Below are positions 54,000 through 62,421 of a stretch of 64,000 nt of DNA, piece after piece. Location of the stretch: the NCBI GenBank assembly GCA_047971315.1, contig JBKDZP010000008.1:70608-134607 (forward strand), written 5' to 3'. The position numbers and the translations under genes were made by a program. How positions within the stretch are numbered: the first letter of the stretch is position 1; every line of letters begins with the position of its first letter. The stretch comes from JBKDZP01 sp047971315. GTDB lineage: Bacteria; Bacillota_I; Bacilli_A; RF39; UBA660. Under the pieces are notes generated by a model that saw only the letters and a program-made list of their open reading frames with translations, was not told the DNA's origin and made no database searches.

Positions 54000-55056
54000 T
54001 TTTTTTCCTTTCTATCATATCATAAAATGCTTCTATTCTTGTTTCTATTCCTATTTTTGAAGTATTAGCATCAAAAGAAAAAAACAAAACCGGTATATTT
54101 GATTTATTACCTATTTTATTAATTATTGGCATAGCTCCAATTTCTGGAGTACAAAATGTTGATTTTATATGTATTATTCCATCATAATTTTTTTTACACA
54201 TATACTTTGTTCTTGCAATATTATCAGCAGCATCTGCTCCCATTTTATATTTATTATATTCTTTTGAATATTTTAAATATTCTTTTATTTTTTTTGCTTT
54301 TTCAAAAAGTAAATAATGAGCATTTGTATATCTTTTTATTTCAATATTAAAAGATGCAAGCGTTTTTTCTAAATCATAATTAGCTGCTGGTTCCATTACA
54401 GTATAAAGTTCTCCGATTATTCCTACTTTTAAACAATTTTTTGGTTTGTTTATTTTTATTTTTTTAAATTTAATTAAATAAATGCGATATAATATTTTTA
54501 AATGGGCCAAGCTTTTTACTTTACTAAATTTTTCAAGCATTTCTTTATTTAAATTTATAAAACTATTTTCTTCAATTTCAAATCCAATATTCTTTCGAAT
54601 ATAATTTTCTATTTCATCCATATATTTTATCATATATTTTGTGATTATTAAGTAATAAATAGCATTAAATACATTAAATTTAGGATCAATATTTTTAAAT
54701 TTTTTATATATTTTTTTTAAATCTGCTTTACCTTCACTGACTAGATTAATATAAGTAAAATCATATCCTAAATCTTTTAGTATATTTATTTGTAATTCGC
54801 TATAATACCCATATCTACAACCTCCTCCAGCTTGAATTAATATATTTGCTCCATTTTCTAGTCCTTCAATAAATGTTCCTAGGGTATATTTAAATGGCAT
54901 ACACACAAAGTCAGGACTATATTTTGTTCCAATTTCAATTGTTTTATCAGTTATTTTTGAAGGTTCTTGAATTTTTAGATTTAAAATATTTTTAAGTAAA
55001 TAATTTATTGGTATATAGTAATTACCCATTTGTGGAAATGTAACTATATTATTCAT
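53974..55056 (-). CDS. 2-hydroxyacyl-CoA dehydratase-like (HgdB-type) subunit
   Basis: 360 residues related to the HgdB/FldB-like part of activase-linked proteins: FPQMGNYYIPINYLLKN, SPDFVCMPFKYTLG with a cluster-type Cys, QAGGGCRYGYYSELQ, IGELYTVMEPAANY, and a C-terminal STFCTPEIGAMP and FFSFDANTSKIGIETRIEAF. The spread of Cys residues agrees with iron-sulfur binding. AAAGGAAT precedes the ATG. It overlaps both neighbours (26 bases downstream, 8 upstream), so the three products are made together. Confidence 0.8.
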   Translation of the reverse strand: MNNIVTFPQMGNYYIPINYLLKNILNLKIQEPSKITDKTIEIGTKYSPDFVCMPFKYTLGTFIEGLENGANILIQAGGGCRYGYYSELQINILKDLGYDFTYINLVSEGKADLKKIYKKFKNIDPKFNVFNAIYYLIITKYMIKYMDEIENYIRKNIGFEIEENSFINLNKEMLEKFSKVKSLAHLKILYRIYLIKFKKIKINKPKNCLKVGIIGELYTVMEPAANYDLEKTLASFNIEIKRYTNAHYLLFEKAKKIKEYLKYSKEYNKYKMGADAADNIARTKYMCKKNYDGIIHIKSTFCTPEIGAMPIINKIGNKSNIPVLFFSFDANTSKIGIETRIEAFYDMIERKKNEKLLFRN

Positions 55057-55954
55057 TTTTATTCCTTTCTAGCACAATATCTAAAAAGCTTTCTATTCTA
55101 GTTTCTATTCCTGTTTGACTATCTACATCATCTACTATTAAATTTAAATATGGAAGTGTTATTTTTCTAATTACTAGTTCATTTACTAAAGAATCTGGTC
55201 CACATGGAAATGTAGTGATAAAAATTATACCATCTATTTTATTTTCACATAATGGAATAGCTCCTATTATTTCTTTATTAAATTTGAAATATAATTCTTT
55301 GGAAAGTAGTTTACTTTTTTTATTTGTTATATTATTTAAAAATAAGTCACAATAAATAACTTCTACTTCATAATTTTTTAATAATTCCATTATTGGTTTT
55401 CCTACATAAGAATCATATATATTATATGGATGTCCTACAATTAATATTTTATGTTTTTTAGATTCTAATTTTTTTTCATTAATTTTTATTTTTTCGAGTT
55501 TTTCTATAAATACTAATTCACCTGCTTTTTCATAGGCTTTAATTATGTTTTTTCTTTTTTTTCCTAGTTGTTTACCTAATTTTAAGAAAGCTTTTTTTTC
55601 TGTTTGATTATTATAGATATCTATATTATAGTTTAGGATTTTTATATTTAATAAATTATTTGCTATATCATAAGTACTTAAAAAATTAGTGCATGTTTGA
55701 TCATTTAATCCATAGTTATCTATTCTAGGTATTAATATATAGTCACATTTGTCTTGCAAATAAGCAACATGTCCTAAAAATATTTTTAATGATAAGCACA
55801 TTTCATCATTTGCTAATTGACTTCCTAGTTCGATTATTTCTTTATTAGTATCTGGACTAACTATAGTGTCTATTTCTAAGTATTTAAAAAAATATTTCCA
55901 TTTAGGATAGTAATAGTAATAATATATACTTCTAGGTATTCCTATTTTCATCAT
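55049..55954 (-). CDS. DUF2229-like activase-associated protein
   Basis: 301 residues starting KIGIPRSIYYYYYYPKWK, with ANDEMCLSLKIFLGHVAYL, DYILIPRIDNYG, ILIVGHPYNIYDSYVGKP and the end TFPCGPDSLVNE and SQTGIETRIESFLDIV. This is the domain that accompanies CoA-dehydratase activases in large fused proteins. It shares the ETRIE(S/A)F tail with the HgdB-type neighbour, so the two are distant relatives. An AGGTGAT site precedes the ATG. First gene of the three-gene set. Function inferred from association only. Confidence 0.78.
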   Translation of the reverse strand: MMKIGIPRSIYYYYYYPKWKYFFKYLEIDTIVSPDTNKEIIELGSQLANDEMCLSLKIFLGHVAYLQDKCDYILIPRIDNYGLNDQTCTNFLSTYDIANNLLNIKILNYNIDIYNNQTEKKAFLKLGKQLGKKRKNIIKAYEKAGELVFIEKLEKIKINEKKLESKKHKILIVGHPYNIYDSYVGKPIMELLKNYEVEVIYCDLFLNNITNKKSKLLSKELYFKFNKEIIGAIPLCENKIDGIIFITTFPCGPDSLVNELVIRKITLPYLNLIVDDVDSQTGIETRIESFLDIVLERNKNE

Positions 55955-55990
55955 TTTATCACCTGATTAATTTTATGAAATAATCAATCA

Positions 55991-56020
55991 AAAAAGAACA
56001 CTATATCTATAGTATTCTTT
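55991..56020 (-). terminator. Terminator of rpe
   Basis: A long stem AAAGAA-ACTATA / TATAGT-TTCTTT with a one-base mismatch and a T-rich end overlaps the stop codon. Confidence 0.7.
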
Positions 56021-56648
56021 ATATGGATTTTAAAAAATTAATTTGGTGTTCATAATTATTTGTATTTGTAATAAAACTACCTACTACTGCAATATCAGCA
56101 TTTGTTTCTTTTAATAATTCTATATTTATATCGTTTATTCCACCATCTACTTCTATTTCATATTTATAATTATTATTTTTTCTTAATTCATCTAATGTCT
56201 TAATTTTATTAGTAATGTCAATAAATTGTTGACCTCCTTTACCTGGTTCAACACTCATTACAAGTACCAAATCGATGTATTCCAAATATGGTAATAATTT
56301 ATCTACTTTAGTTTCTGGATTTAATGAAAGTCCTACTTTTATATTTTTAGTTTTCAAATAATTAATTATTTTTTGTTTATCTTGTTCTATTTCAATATGA
56401 AAAGTAATAAATTCAGGATTATAACTAAAATATTCATTAATATAATTAAATACATCATTTACCATTAAATGAATATCAAGTGGTTTTTTTAGGATTTGAA
56501 TAATGTCTTTATTAAAATCTGTTTTATTTGAAACAAATTTACCATCCATTATATCTAAATGAATATAATCAGTATTTGTTTTATTAAGTTGTAATAAATT
56601 ATCTACTAAGTTTTCTTTTATACTTAATATAGAAGTTGAAATTTGCAT
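56019..56648 (-). CDS. rpe: Ribulose-phosphate 3-epimerase
   Basis: Interconverts ribulose 5-phosphate and xylulose 5-phosphate in the pentose phosphate pathway. About 209 residues of a TIM barrel with ISTSILS, HLDIMDGKFV (metal His and Asp), DIHLMV, the phosphate-binding VEPGKGGQQF and EVDGGIN. The ATG at 56648 has AGGA upstream; an earlier in-frame ATG would add 8 residues. Position after rsgA matches the usual prpC-prkC-rsgA-rpe order of Bacillota. Confidence 0.94.
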   Translation of the reverse strand: MQISTSILSIKENLVDNLLQLNKTNTDYIHLDIMDGKFVSNKTDFNKDIIQILKKPLDIHLMVNDVFNYINEYFSYNPEFITFHIEIEQDKQKIINYLKTKNIKVGLSLNPETKVDKLLPYLEYIDLVLVMSVEPGKGGQQFIDITNKIKTLDELRKNNNYKYEIEVDGGINDINIELLKETNADIAVVGSFITNTNNYEHQINFLKSI

Positions 56649-56677
56649 ATTATCATTCCTATCTTTTTTCACGTATT

Positions 56678-56706
56678 ATTTTATACATTTTATTTATTTT
56701 TGTCAA
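56678..56706 (-). promoter_or_regulatory. Promoter of rpe
   Basis: TTGACA (56701-56706), spacer 17, TAAAAT (56678-56683) on the minus strand. With the rsgA terminator before it, rpe is its own unit. Confidence 0.75.
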
Positions 56707-56720
56707 ATTATTTTTATAAT

Positions 56721-56746
56721 AAAAAAATTAGATTAAAATCTAATCT
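56721..56746 (-). terminator. Terminator of rsgA
   Basis: TTAGATTTTAATCTAA palindrome followed by seven T residues on the minus strand, overlapping the rsgA stop region. Confidence 0.7.
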
Positions 56747-56747
56747 T

Positions 56748-57596
56748 TTACCATTTAGGTTTACTATTATTATTTATAAAATTAAGGTAACTTTCATATC
56801 TACTACTTATTATATTACCTTTTTCTATTTCTTTTTTTATAGCACATTCATCTTCTTTTAGATGCATACAGTCTTTATATTTGCAATTTTCTTTAAATCT
56901 ATTAAATTCAACAAATTGGTCTCTAATATCACTATTAGTCATTGAATTAAAATCAATACTTGAAAATCCCGGTGTATCTGCTACTAAACCATCATTTATT
57001 TTAATTAATTCTACATGTCTAGTTGTATGTTTTCCTCGACCTAAGGCATAAGAAATTTCATCTGTTTTTATATTTAATTTAGGATCTAATTTATTTAATA
57101 AAGTTGATTTTCCTGCTCCACTTTGACCAGTAAATACTGAAACTTTATTGTTAAATTCATTTTTTATTAATTCTATTTCATTATTTTTAAATATTTTATA
57201 ATTTAAACTTTCATAATAATCAACATATGTTTGAATTTCATTTTCTTCTTTTTTTGATAATAAATCAAATTTTGTGAAAACTATTATTGGCTTTATACTA
57301 TTAAATTCAATTACAGTTAGTAACTTATCAAGTAAGTTAGGAGAAAAATTTGGATCTTTAACAGATGTAATAATAAATGCTTGATCAATGTTACTTACAG
57401 GTGGTCTAATTAATTCATTAGTTCTTGGTAATATTTCTAATATATAATTATTATTTTCATCAAATATAACTAAATCACCAACTAATGGAGTAATATTTAA
57501 GTTACGAAATTTTCCTCTACTTTTACAAACAAATTCATTATTATTACTTTGTACTGTATAATCATTACTAATTATTTTAACAATTTTTCCTTGCAT
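56748..57596 (-). CDS. rsgA: Ribosome small-subunit biogenesis GTPase RsgA
   Basis: A circularly permuted GTPase that checks late 30S assembly. It has an N-terminal OB fold (about 1-65; GKIVKIISNDYTVQ). The GTPase motifs come in the permuted order: FTKFDL (G4), then TGQSGAGKST (G1), then DTPGFSS (G3). The C-terminal zinc finger has Cys-x4-Cys-x-His-x5-Cys (ENCKYKDCMHLKEDEC). The length of 282 is typical. It starts 3 bases after prkC ends, with its ribosome site overlapping that stop. Confidence 0.96.
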   Translation of the reverse strand: MQGKIVKIISNDYTVQSNNNEFVCKSRGKFRNLNITPLVGDLVIFDENNNYILEILPRTNELIRPPVSNIDQAFIITSVKDPNFSPNLLDKLLTVIEFNSIKPIIVFTKFDLLSKKEENEIQTYVDYYESLNYKIFKNNEIELIKNEFNNKVSVFTGQSGAGKSTLLNKLDPKLNIKTDEISYALGRGKHTTRHVELIKINDGLVADTPGFSSIDFNSMTNSDIRDQFVEFNRFKENCKYKDCMHLKEDECAIKKEIEKGNIISSRYESYLNFINNNSKPKW

Positions 57597-57599
57597 AGC

Positions 57600-59336
57600 T
57601 TACCCTGATGTAGTTGTACTTGAAGATGTTGAACTAGAACTATCTTTTTCTGTTTCTTCTACTACTTTTTTACTTACAGTTATACGAAGAGTTACTCCAC
57701 TTACTACTTTTGATCCAGCAACTCTACTTTGTGTCATTATTGTATTTTCCGCAACTGTTGTAGATTCATTATAAGTTACTTCTAAACTAATTCCATTTTT
57801 ATCACAAAAATCCTGCACCCCGTTCACAGACCAATCTTCAGTAACAAAATTTGGATAAACTGTTATAATTTTAACAATTGTGAATTCTATTGAATCTCCA
57901 GAAATTAATTTATTACCTTCTGCTATACTTTGTTCAATTATAATATTTTCTTCAAGTGCTTCTGCTTCGCTAACTTCTTTATTTTTTGATGATACAATTA
58001 TACCTTCTTTTTCAAGTTGTTCTAATACAATGTTATAATCTTTTCCAACATAGTTTTCTAAAGATATTCCTTCAGTTCCAACTGATACTTTTAATGTTAT
58101 TATTGACCCTTTTTTAACAAATTTTCCATTAGATGGAGATGTTGAAATAACACTTCCTTCTTCTATAGTTTCACTATATATTTGTTGAGTATCTGTTGAT
58201 ATAATAAATCCTAATTTTTCTAAAGTAATTTCAGCATCTTCAACAGACATATTTGAAACATCGGGAATTTCAACATCGGGAACTGCCGAAACTTTTGGCA
58301 AAATAAACATTACAAATATAATTGCAATTACCATTATTCCAAATAGTGCACTAAGTACAATAATTGCTATATTAGCAACCTTATCTTTTTTCTTTTCTTT
58401 ATCAATTTCTTTTGCATTCTGATTTTTCTTTGTACGTGTTAATCCAAGTGGTGATTTATCATCTGGATCAGTCTCAGAATATTCAAATATTAATTTATTT
58501 TCTTTTGCTCTAGCTACATCTAAAGCAGTTTTAATATTTTGATTCATTTCTACAACTGATTCAAACCTATTTTTAGGATTCTTTGCTGTTGCTTTTAAAA
58601 TTATATTTTCAATACTTTGTGGAATGCTTTCATTAAATTCACATACACTTGGTATTGGATCTTTCATATGTTTTATTGCAATTTCAACAGCATTTTCACC
58701 CTTAAATGGTAATTTACCTGTTAAAAGTTCATACATCAATATACCAAGTGAATAAATATCACTTTTTATTGTTGACCCAGATCCATTTGCTTGTTCAGGT
58801 GGTAAGTAATGAACTGATCCCATTACTGAGTTTGTTTGAGTCAATTCGTTACTGTTTAAAGCCATTGCAATTCCAAAATCAGTTATCTTAACTCTTCCAT
58901 CATCTAGTATTAAAACATTTTGTGGTTTTATATCTCTATGAATAATATAACTATCATGTGCACAAGCTAAACCATTTGTTAATTGAAGTATAATGTCTAT
59001 TACTTCTGGTAAGGTTAAAACACCTCTTTTTTTAATTAAATTTTTAAGTGTTTTTCCTTCAACATATTCCATAACAATAAAGTATTTTCCATCGTCTTCT
59101 CCTACGTCATACATCTCTACAATATTTGGATGAACTAAACTACTAGCTGATATTGCTTCTCGTTGAAATCTTCTTACAAATTTTTCATCATTAGCTAAGT
59201 CACCTCTTAATATTTTAACAGCAACTTTTCGATCTAATATTGTGTCTTGAGCTAAGTATACATTAGCCATTCCACCTTCACCTATTGAACGAATAATTTC
59301 ATAACGATCATTTATTTTTTGTCCTTTTATTATCAT
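57600..59336 (-). CDS. prkC: Membrane Ser/Thr protein kinase PrkC with PASTA repeats
   Basis: A eukaryote-like kinase that senses wall fragments. The kinase domain (about 10-270) has GEGGMANVY, VAVKILR, HRDIKPQNVL, DFGIA and PEQANG. A basic linker leads to one transmembrane helix (about 320-345). Three extracellular PASTA domains follow (about 350-418, 420-488, 490-560), then a Ser/Thr tail with SSSSTSSS. AGGTGGTG precedes the ATG. It overlaps prpC by 4 bases (ATGA), the matched phosphatase. All catalytic residues are intact. Confidence 0.97.
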   Translation of the reverse strand: MIIKGQKINDRYEIIRSIGEGGMANVYLAQDTILDRKVAVKILRGDLANDEKFVRRFQREAISASSLVHPNIVEMYDVGEDDGKYFIVMEYVEGKTLKNLIKKRGVLTLPEVIDIILQLTNGLACAHDSYIIHRDIKPQNVLILDDGRVKITDFGIAMALNSNELTQTNSVMGSVHYLPPEQANGSGSTIKSDIYSLGILMYELLTGKLPFKGENAVEIAIKHMKDPIPSVCEFNESIPQSIENIILKATAKNPKNRFESVVEMNQNIKTALDVARAKENKLIFEYSETDPDDKSPLGLTRTKKNQNAKEIDKEKKKDKVANIAIIVLSALFGIMVIAIIFVMFILPKVSAVPDVEIPDVSNMSVEDAEITLEKLGFIISTDTQQIYSETIEEGSVISTSPSNGKFVKKGSIITLKVSVGTEGISLENYVGKDYNIVLEQLEKEGIIVSSKNKEVSEAEALEENIIIEQSIAEGNKLISGDSIEFTIVKIITVYPNFVTEDWSVNGVQDFCDKNGISLEVTYNESTTVAENTIMTQSRVAGSKVVSGVTLRITVSKKVVEETEKDSSSSTSSSTTTSG

Positions 59337-60082
59337 TTTTTAACACCACCTATTTTTATATTTAAATATGCAATTGAAATATTATCATTTCCACCACGAT
59401 TATTACATTTATAAATTATTTTTTGAACTTTTTGTTCAATATCTAAATCATCATCTAAAACTTTAGCAATTTGATTATTTTCTAACATATTTGTCACACC
59501 ATCACTACATAATAATATTCCATCTATCTCAGTTTCAACATCAAAAATATCCATTTCTACTGTAGCTGCTGCTCCTAAAGCTTTCATTAATACATTTTTT
59601 CTAGGATGATCTTTTGCTTCTTCTTCTGTTAATTCTCCAGATTTTACTAATAAATTTACTAAAGTATGATCTGTTGTTATTTTATGAATTTTACTACTTT
59701 TAACAACAAATCCAGAAGAATCTCCAATATTACCAAAAAGTAAAAATTTCTTAGTGTAGATTGCTAGAACTAATGTAGTTCCCATTCCAACACTTTCTTT
59801 ATGTTCTTCAGTATACTTATAAATTAAAACATTTATTTCATTAACTGTTTCTTTTAACCAGTTTATAGCATCTTCTTTATTACCAATTGTACTTAATTCT
59901 TTAAATCTTTTACCAATGTGTGATATTGCAATACTTGAAGCTATTTCTCCAGCTAGATGACCACCCATACCATCGGCAACAGCAAGTAAAACTTCCTTAC
60001 TAAAATTTTCTGTAATGATTACACTATCTTCATTATGATCTCTAACTTTACCTTGATCAGTTAAATAAAAATATTCCATCAT
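59333..60082 (-). CDS. prpC: PP2C-family protein phosphatase PrpC
   Basis: A manganese-dependent Ser/Thr phosphatase that reverses PrkC. The 249 residues show the PPM motifs TDQGKVRDHNEDS, AVADGMGGHLAGE, GNIGDSSGF, TTDHTLV, LCSDGVTNM and GGNDNISIA, with all metal Asp residues present. AAGGAGG lies before the start. It overlaps rlmN and prkC by 4 bases each, so the three are translationally coupled. Confidence 0.97.
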   Translation of the reverse strand: MMEYFYLTDQGKVRDHNEDSVIITENFSKEVLLAVADGMGGHLAGEIASSIAISHIGKRFKELSTIGNKEDAINWLKETVNEINVLIYKYTEEHKESVGMGTTLVLAIYTKKFLLFGNIGDSSGFVVKSSKIHKITTDHTLVNLLVKSGELTEEEAKDHPRKNVLMKALGAAATVEMDIFDVETEIDGILLCSDGVTNMLENNQIAKVLDDDLDIEQKVQKIIYKCNNRGGNDNISIAYLNIKIGGVKK

Positions 60083-61104
60083 TTTTCCTCCTTATAACTT
60101 GATCTTAATTGTCCACATGCTGCTTCTACTTCAGTTCCAAATTCTCTTCTTATCGTTACTCCAATATTATTTTTCTTTAATATGTCATAAAATCTTAATA
60201 TTGTTTCTTTATTACTTTTTTTATACTCAATATGACTTGTTTCATTATATGGAATTAAATTAACATAAGCATTCATTCCTCTAATTAGTTTTGCTAATTC
60301 ATTAGCGCATTGATCTGTATCATTTATACCTTTTAGTAATATATATTCAAATGTAATTCTTCGATTTGTTTGTTTACTATAATCTTTTAATACTTCCATT
60401 AAATTTTCTATTTTATAAACTTTATTAATTGGCATTAATTTATTTCTTATTTCATTATTTGGTGCATGCAAACTTATTGCTAAATTAACTTGTTTTCCAT
60501 CTTTTATAAATTGTTCAATTTTTGGTATTATTCCACTAGTAGATACCGTTATATGACGTGATCCTATATCGATACCTTTTCCACTATTAATAATATTAAT
60601 GAATTTAATAATATTTTCATAATTATCGAATGGTTCACCTATTCCCATTAAAACTACATGTGAAATTCTAATATTTAAAATTGATTCAACTATTAAGATT
60701 TGTTCTACCATTTCATTTACTTCTAAGTTTTTTACCTTTTTTAATCTACCACTTTCACAAAATACACAGCCCATATTACATCCAACTTGAGTTGATACAC
60801 ATAAACTATTTCCATAATCATGTTTCATTAACACAGCTTCTATTTTATTATCATCACTTAAATTAAATAAAAATTTAATAACATCTTTTCCTTCTTTTTT
60901 AGTAACAAGTTTAAGATTATCTAAATTATAGTCAACTTTTAGTTTTTCTATAACTTCTTTTTTTATGTTAACCATTTGATCAAAATTACTTATTCTTTTT
61001 TTATACAACCAATCAAATACTTGAATTGCTCTAAATTTTTTATCACCATTTTTTACAAAATAGTTTTCTAATTCTTCAAAAGTTAATCCATATATACTTT
61101 TCAT
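60079..61104 (-). CDS. rlmN: 23S rRNA A2503 / tRNA A37 methyltransferase RlmN
   Basis: A radical-SAM enzyme that makes 2-methyladenosine in 23S rRNA and some tRNAs. 341 residues with an N-terminal helical domain (YGLTFEELENYF, KFRAIQVFDWLY), the cluster motif CNMGCVFCESG (CxxxCxxC), GIGEPFDN, SRHITVSTSG, LAISLHAPN, and the C-terminal methyl-carrying Cys in EVEAACGQLR. GGTGACTT precedes the ATG. It heads the operon rlmN-prpC-prkC-rsgA. Confidence 0.97.
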   Translation of the reverse strand: MKSIYGLTFEELENYFVKNGDKKFRAIQVFDWLYKKRISNFDQMVNIKKEVIEKLKVDYNLDNLKLVTKKEGKDVIKFLFNLSDDNKIEAVLMKHDYGNSLCVSTQVGCNMGCVFCESGRLKKVKNLEVNEMVEQILIVESILNIRISHVVLMGIGEPFDNYENIIKFINIINSGKGIDIGSRHITVSTSGIIPKIEQFIKDGKQVNLAISLHAPNNEIRNKLMPINKVYKIENLMEVLKDYSKQTNRRITFEYILLKGINDTDQCANELAKLIRGMNAYVNLIPYNETSHIEYKKSNKETILRFYDILKKNNIGVTIRREFGTEVEAACGQLRSSYKEEK

Positions 61105-61171
61105 AAGTCACCATCAATCTAATTTATTAATCTAATTTATTAATCTAATATTAATTATATCAAAATTATAA

Positions 61172-61204
61172 AAAAAATGATATATTTTGCATATCATTTT
61201 TTTT
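61172..61204 (-). terminator. Terminator of rnc
   Basis: AAAATGATAT / ATATCATTTT perfect 10-bp stem with a T run. Just beyond it (61117-61150) lies a three-fold short direct repeat of ATCTAATTTATTA. Confidence 0.85.
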
Positions 61205-61865
61205 AACCTTCTACACTTTTTAAAAGAGCATCTTTTGCTGCATTTTGTTCAGCTTCTTTTTTACTATGGGCTGTTCCTATGCCATAAATTATATCATCAA
61301 TTTTTACATTTACAGTAAATGTTTTATTATGAGGTGGGCCTTCTTCAGCAATTAAGATGTATTTTAAGCTTCTTTTATCTGTTTGAACTAATTCTTGTAG
61401 TTTTGATTTATAGTCTTCAAATACTAAAGCATCCTTATCTTTTATAAACGGAATTGTTGCATCATATATAAATTGTTTTGCTTTCTCAATTCCTTGATCT
61501 AAAAATATAGCACCTGTTAATGCTTCAAATACATCAGCAACTATAGCTTTTCTATATTTTCCTCCATTTTCTTCTTCACCACGTCCTAATTTTAAATATT
61601 CGTTTAATTTTAGATTTAGTGAATATTCATATAAAGCAGTTTCACATACATAGTGAGATCTTGTTTTTGTCATTGTTCCTTCGTCATAATCAGTATTTTT
61701 ATATAAGTATTCACTCATTACAAGTTCTAGTACAGCATCACCCAAAAATTCTAATCTCTCATAGCTTTCTAATTGATTCTCATTTGCAAATGATGTATGT
61801 GTGAATGCCTGTTCATAAAGTTCTATATTATTAGTTTTTATGTTTAAATCTTCTAGTATTTTCAT
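61203..61865 (-). CDS. rnc: Ribonuclease III
   Basis: Double-strand-specific endonuclease for rRNA and mRNA processing. The N-terminal RNase III domain has the signature YERLEFLGDAVLELVMSEYL and the second acidic site VADVFEALTGAIFLDQG. The C-terminal dsRNA-binding domain (about 150-218) reads DYKSKLQELVQ and GIGTAHSKKEAEQNAAKDAL. The length of 220 is usual. AAAAGGTG precedes the ATG. The common smc-ftsY neighbours are not here. Confidence 0.96.
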   Translation of the reverse strand: MKILEDLNIKTNNIELYEQAFTHTSFANENQLESYERLEFLGDAVLELVMSEYLYKNTDYDEGTMTKTRSHYVCETALYEYSLNLKLNEYLKLGRGEEENGGKYRKAIVADVFEALTGAIFLDQGIEKAKQFIYDATIPFIKDKDALVFEDYKSKLQELVQTDKRSLKYILIAEEGPPHNKTFTVNVKIDDIIYGIGTAHSKKEAEQNAAKDALLKSVEG

Positions 61866-61902
61866 TTAATCACCTTTTTCATTATATAATCTTTTCTACT
61901 TT

Positions 61903-62094
61903 TCACATAAAAATTGTAAGGTCTGCTATTGTTTTTGAAATATAAAATACATATAGTAATATGCATATAAACGATACAATAATACTTACTATAAACATAA
62001 TAACTTTTAATTTTTTGTCTCTTGCTCTTTCTACTTCTAAAAAAGTTATTCTTCTTTTTAAATTTTCAATTTCTTTTTGAATGTTTTCATCCAT
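61903..62094 (-). CDS. Small bitopic membrane protein
   Basis: About 63 residues. A charged coiled-coil head (ENIQKEIENLKRRITFLEVE) is followed by one long hydrophobic helix (VIMFIVSIIVSFICILLYVFYI) and a short tail. The ATG at 62094 with AAGTAAGTG before it is favoured; two upstream ATGs would add up to 15 residues with a Tyr-rich lead. It lies upstream of rnc and divergent from yidD. Unknown function. Confidence 0.5.
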   Translation of the reverse strand: MDENIQKEIENLKRRITFLEVERARDKKLKVIMFIVSIIVSFICILLYVFYISKTIADLTIFM

Positions 62095-62155
62095 ATTTAC
62101 ACTTACTTTCATATAAATTATATCATATAATAATAACATTTGTATATTTTTTTAT

Positions 62156-62184
62156 TTTACAAAACTTCTTTTTTTTAGTATAAT
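62156..62184 (+). promoter_or_regulatory. Promoter of yidD and the lipoprotein gene
   Basis: TTTACA (62156-62161), spacer 17, perfect TATAAT (62179-62184). Confidence 0.75.
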
Positions 62185-62199
62185 TAGTATGGTGTTAAT

Positions 62200-62421
62200 A
62201 TGAAACAAATATTAATTAAGATTATTAAATTTTATCAGACTATTCCAGGTAATTTTCATCAAAATTGTCGGCATGTTCCAACTTGTTCTAATTATGGGAT
62301 TGTTGCAATTGAAAGACATGGGTCTGTAATTGGATTATATTTAACTATAAAAAGAATTTTTAAATGTAATCCCTGGGGTACAAATGGCTATGATCCAGTA
62401 CCAGAAAGGAAAAGAAAATGA
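62200..62421 (+). CDS. yidD: Membrane protein insertion efficiency factor YidD
   Basis: 73 residues with the complete YidD signature: YQTIPGNFHQNCRHVPTCSN, then YGIVAIERHGSVIGLYLTIKR, and KCNPWG, including the conserved Cys residues. It helps YidC insert inner-membrane proteins and is normally beside rpmH, rnpA and yidC. Here it is followed by a ZnuA-like lipoprotein, with an ATGA overlap of 4 bases, so the two are co-translated. Confidence 0.93.
   Translation: MKQILIKIIKFYQTIPGNFHQNCRHVPTCSNYGIVAIERHGSVIGLYLTIKRIFKCNPWGTNGYDPVPERKRK

Noticed and set aside
59333..61104. Alternative genetic code with TGA as Trp, considered because of the Mollicutes-like base composition
   Set aside because: Trp is TGG throughout, and TGA ends genes at the rlmN-prpC-prkC overlaps.
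61117..61150. Three-fold short repeat as a CRISPR or attachment site
   Set aside because: Three copies of a 13-base AT-rich unit without spacers; no cas genes or integrase nearby.
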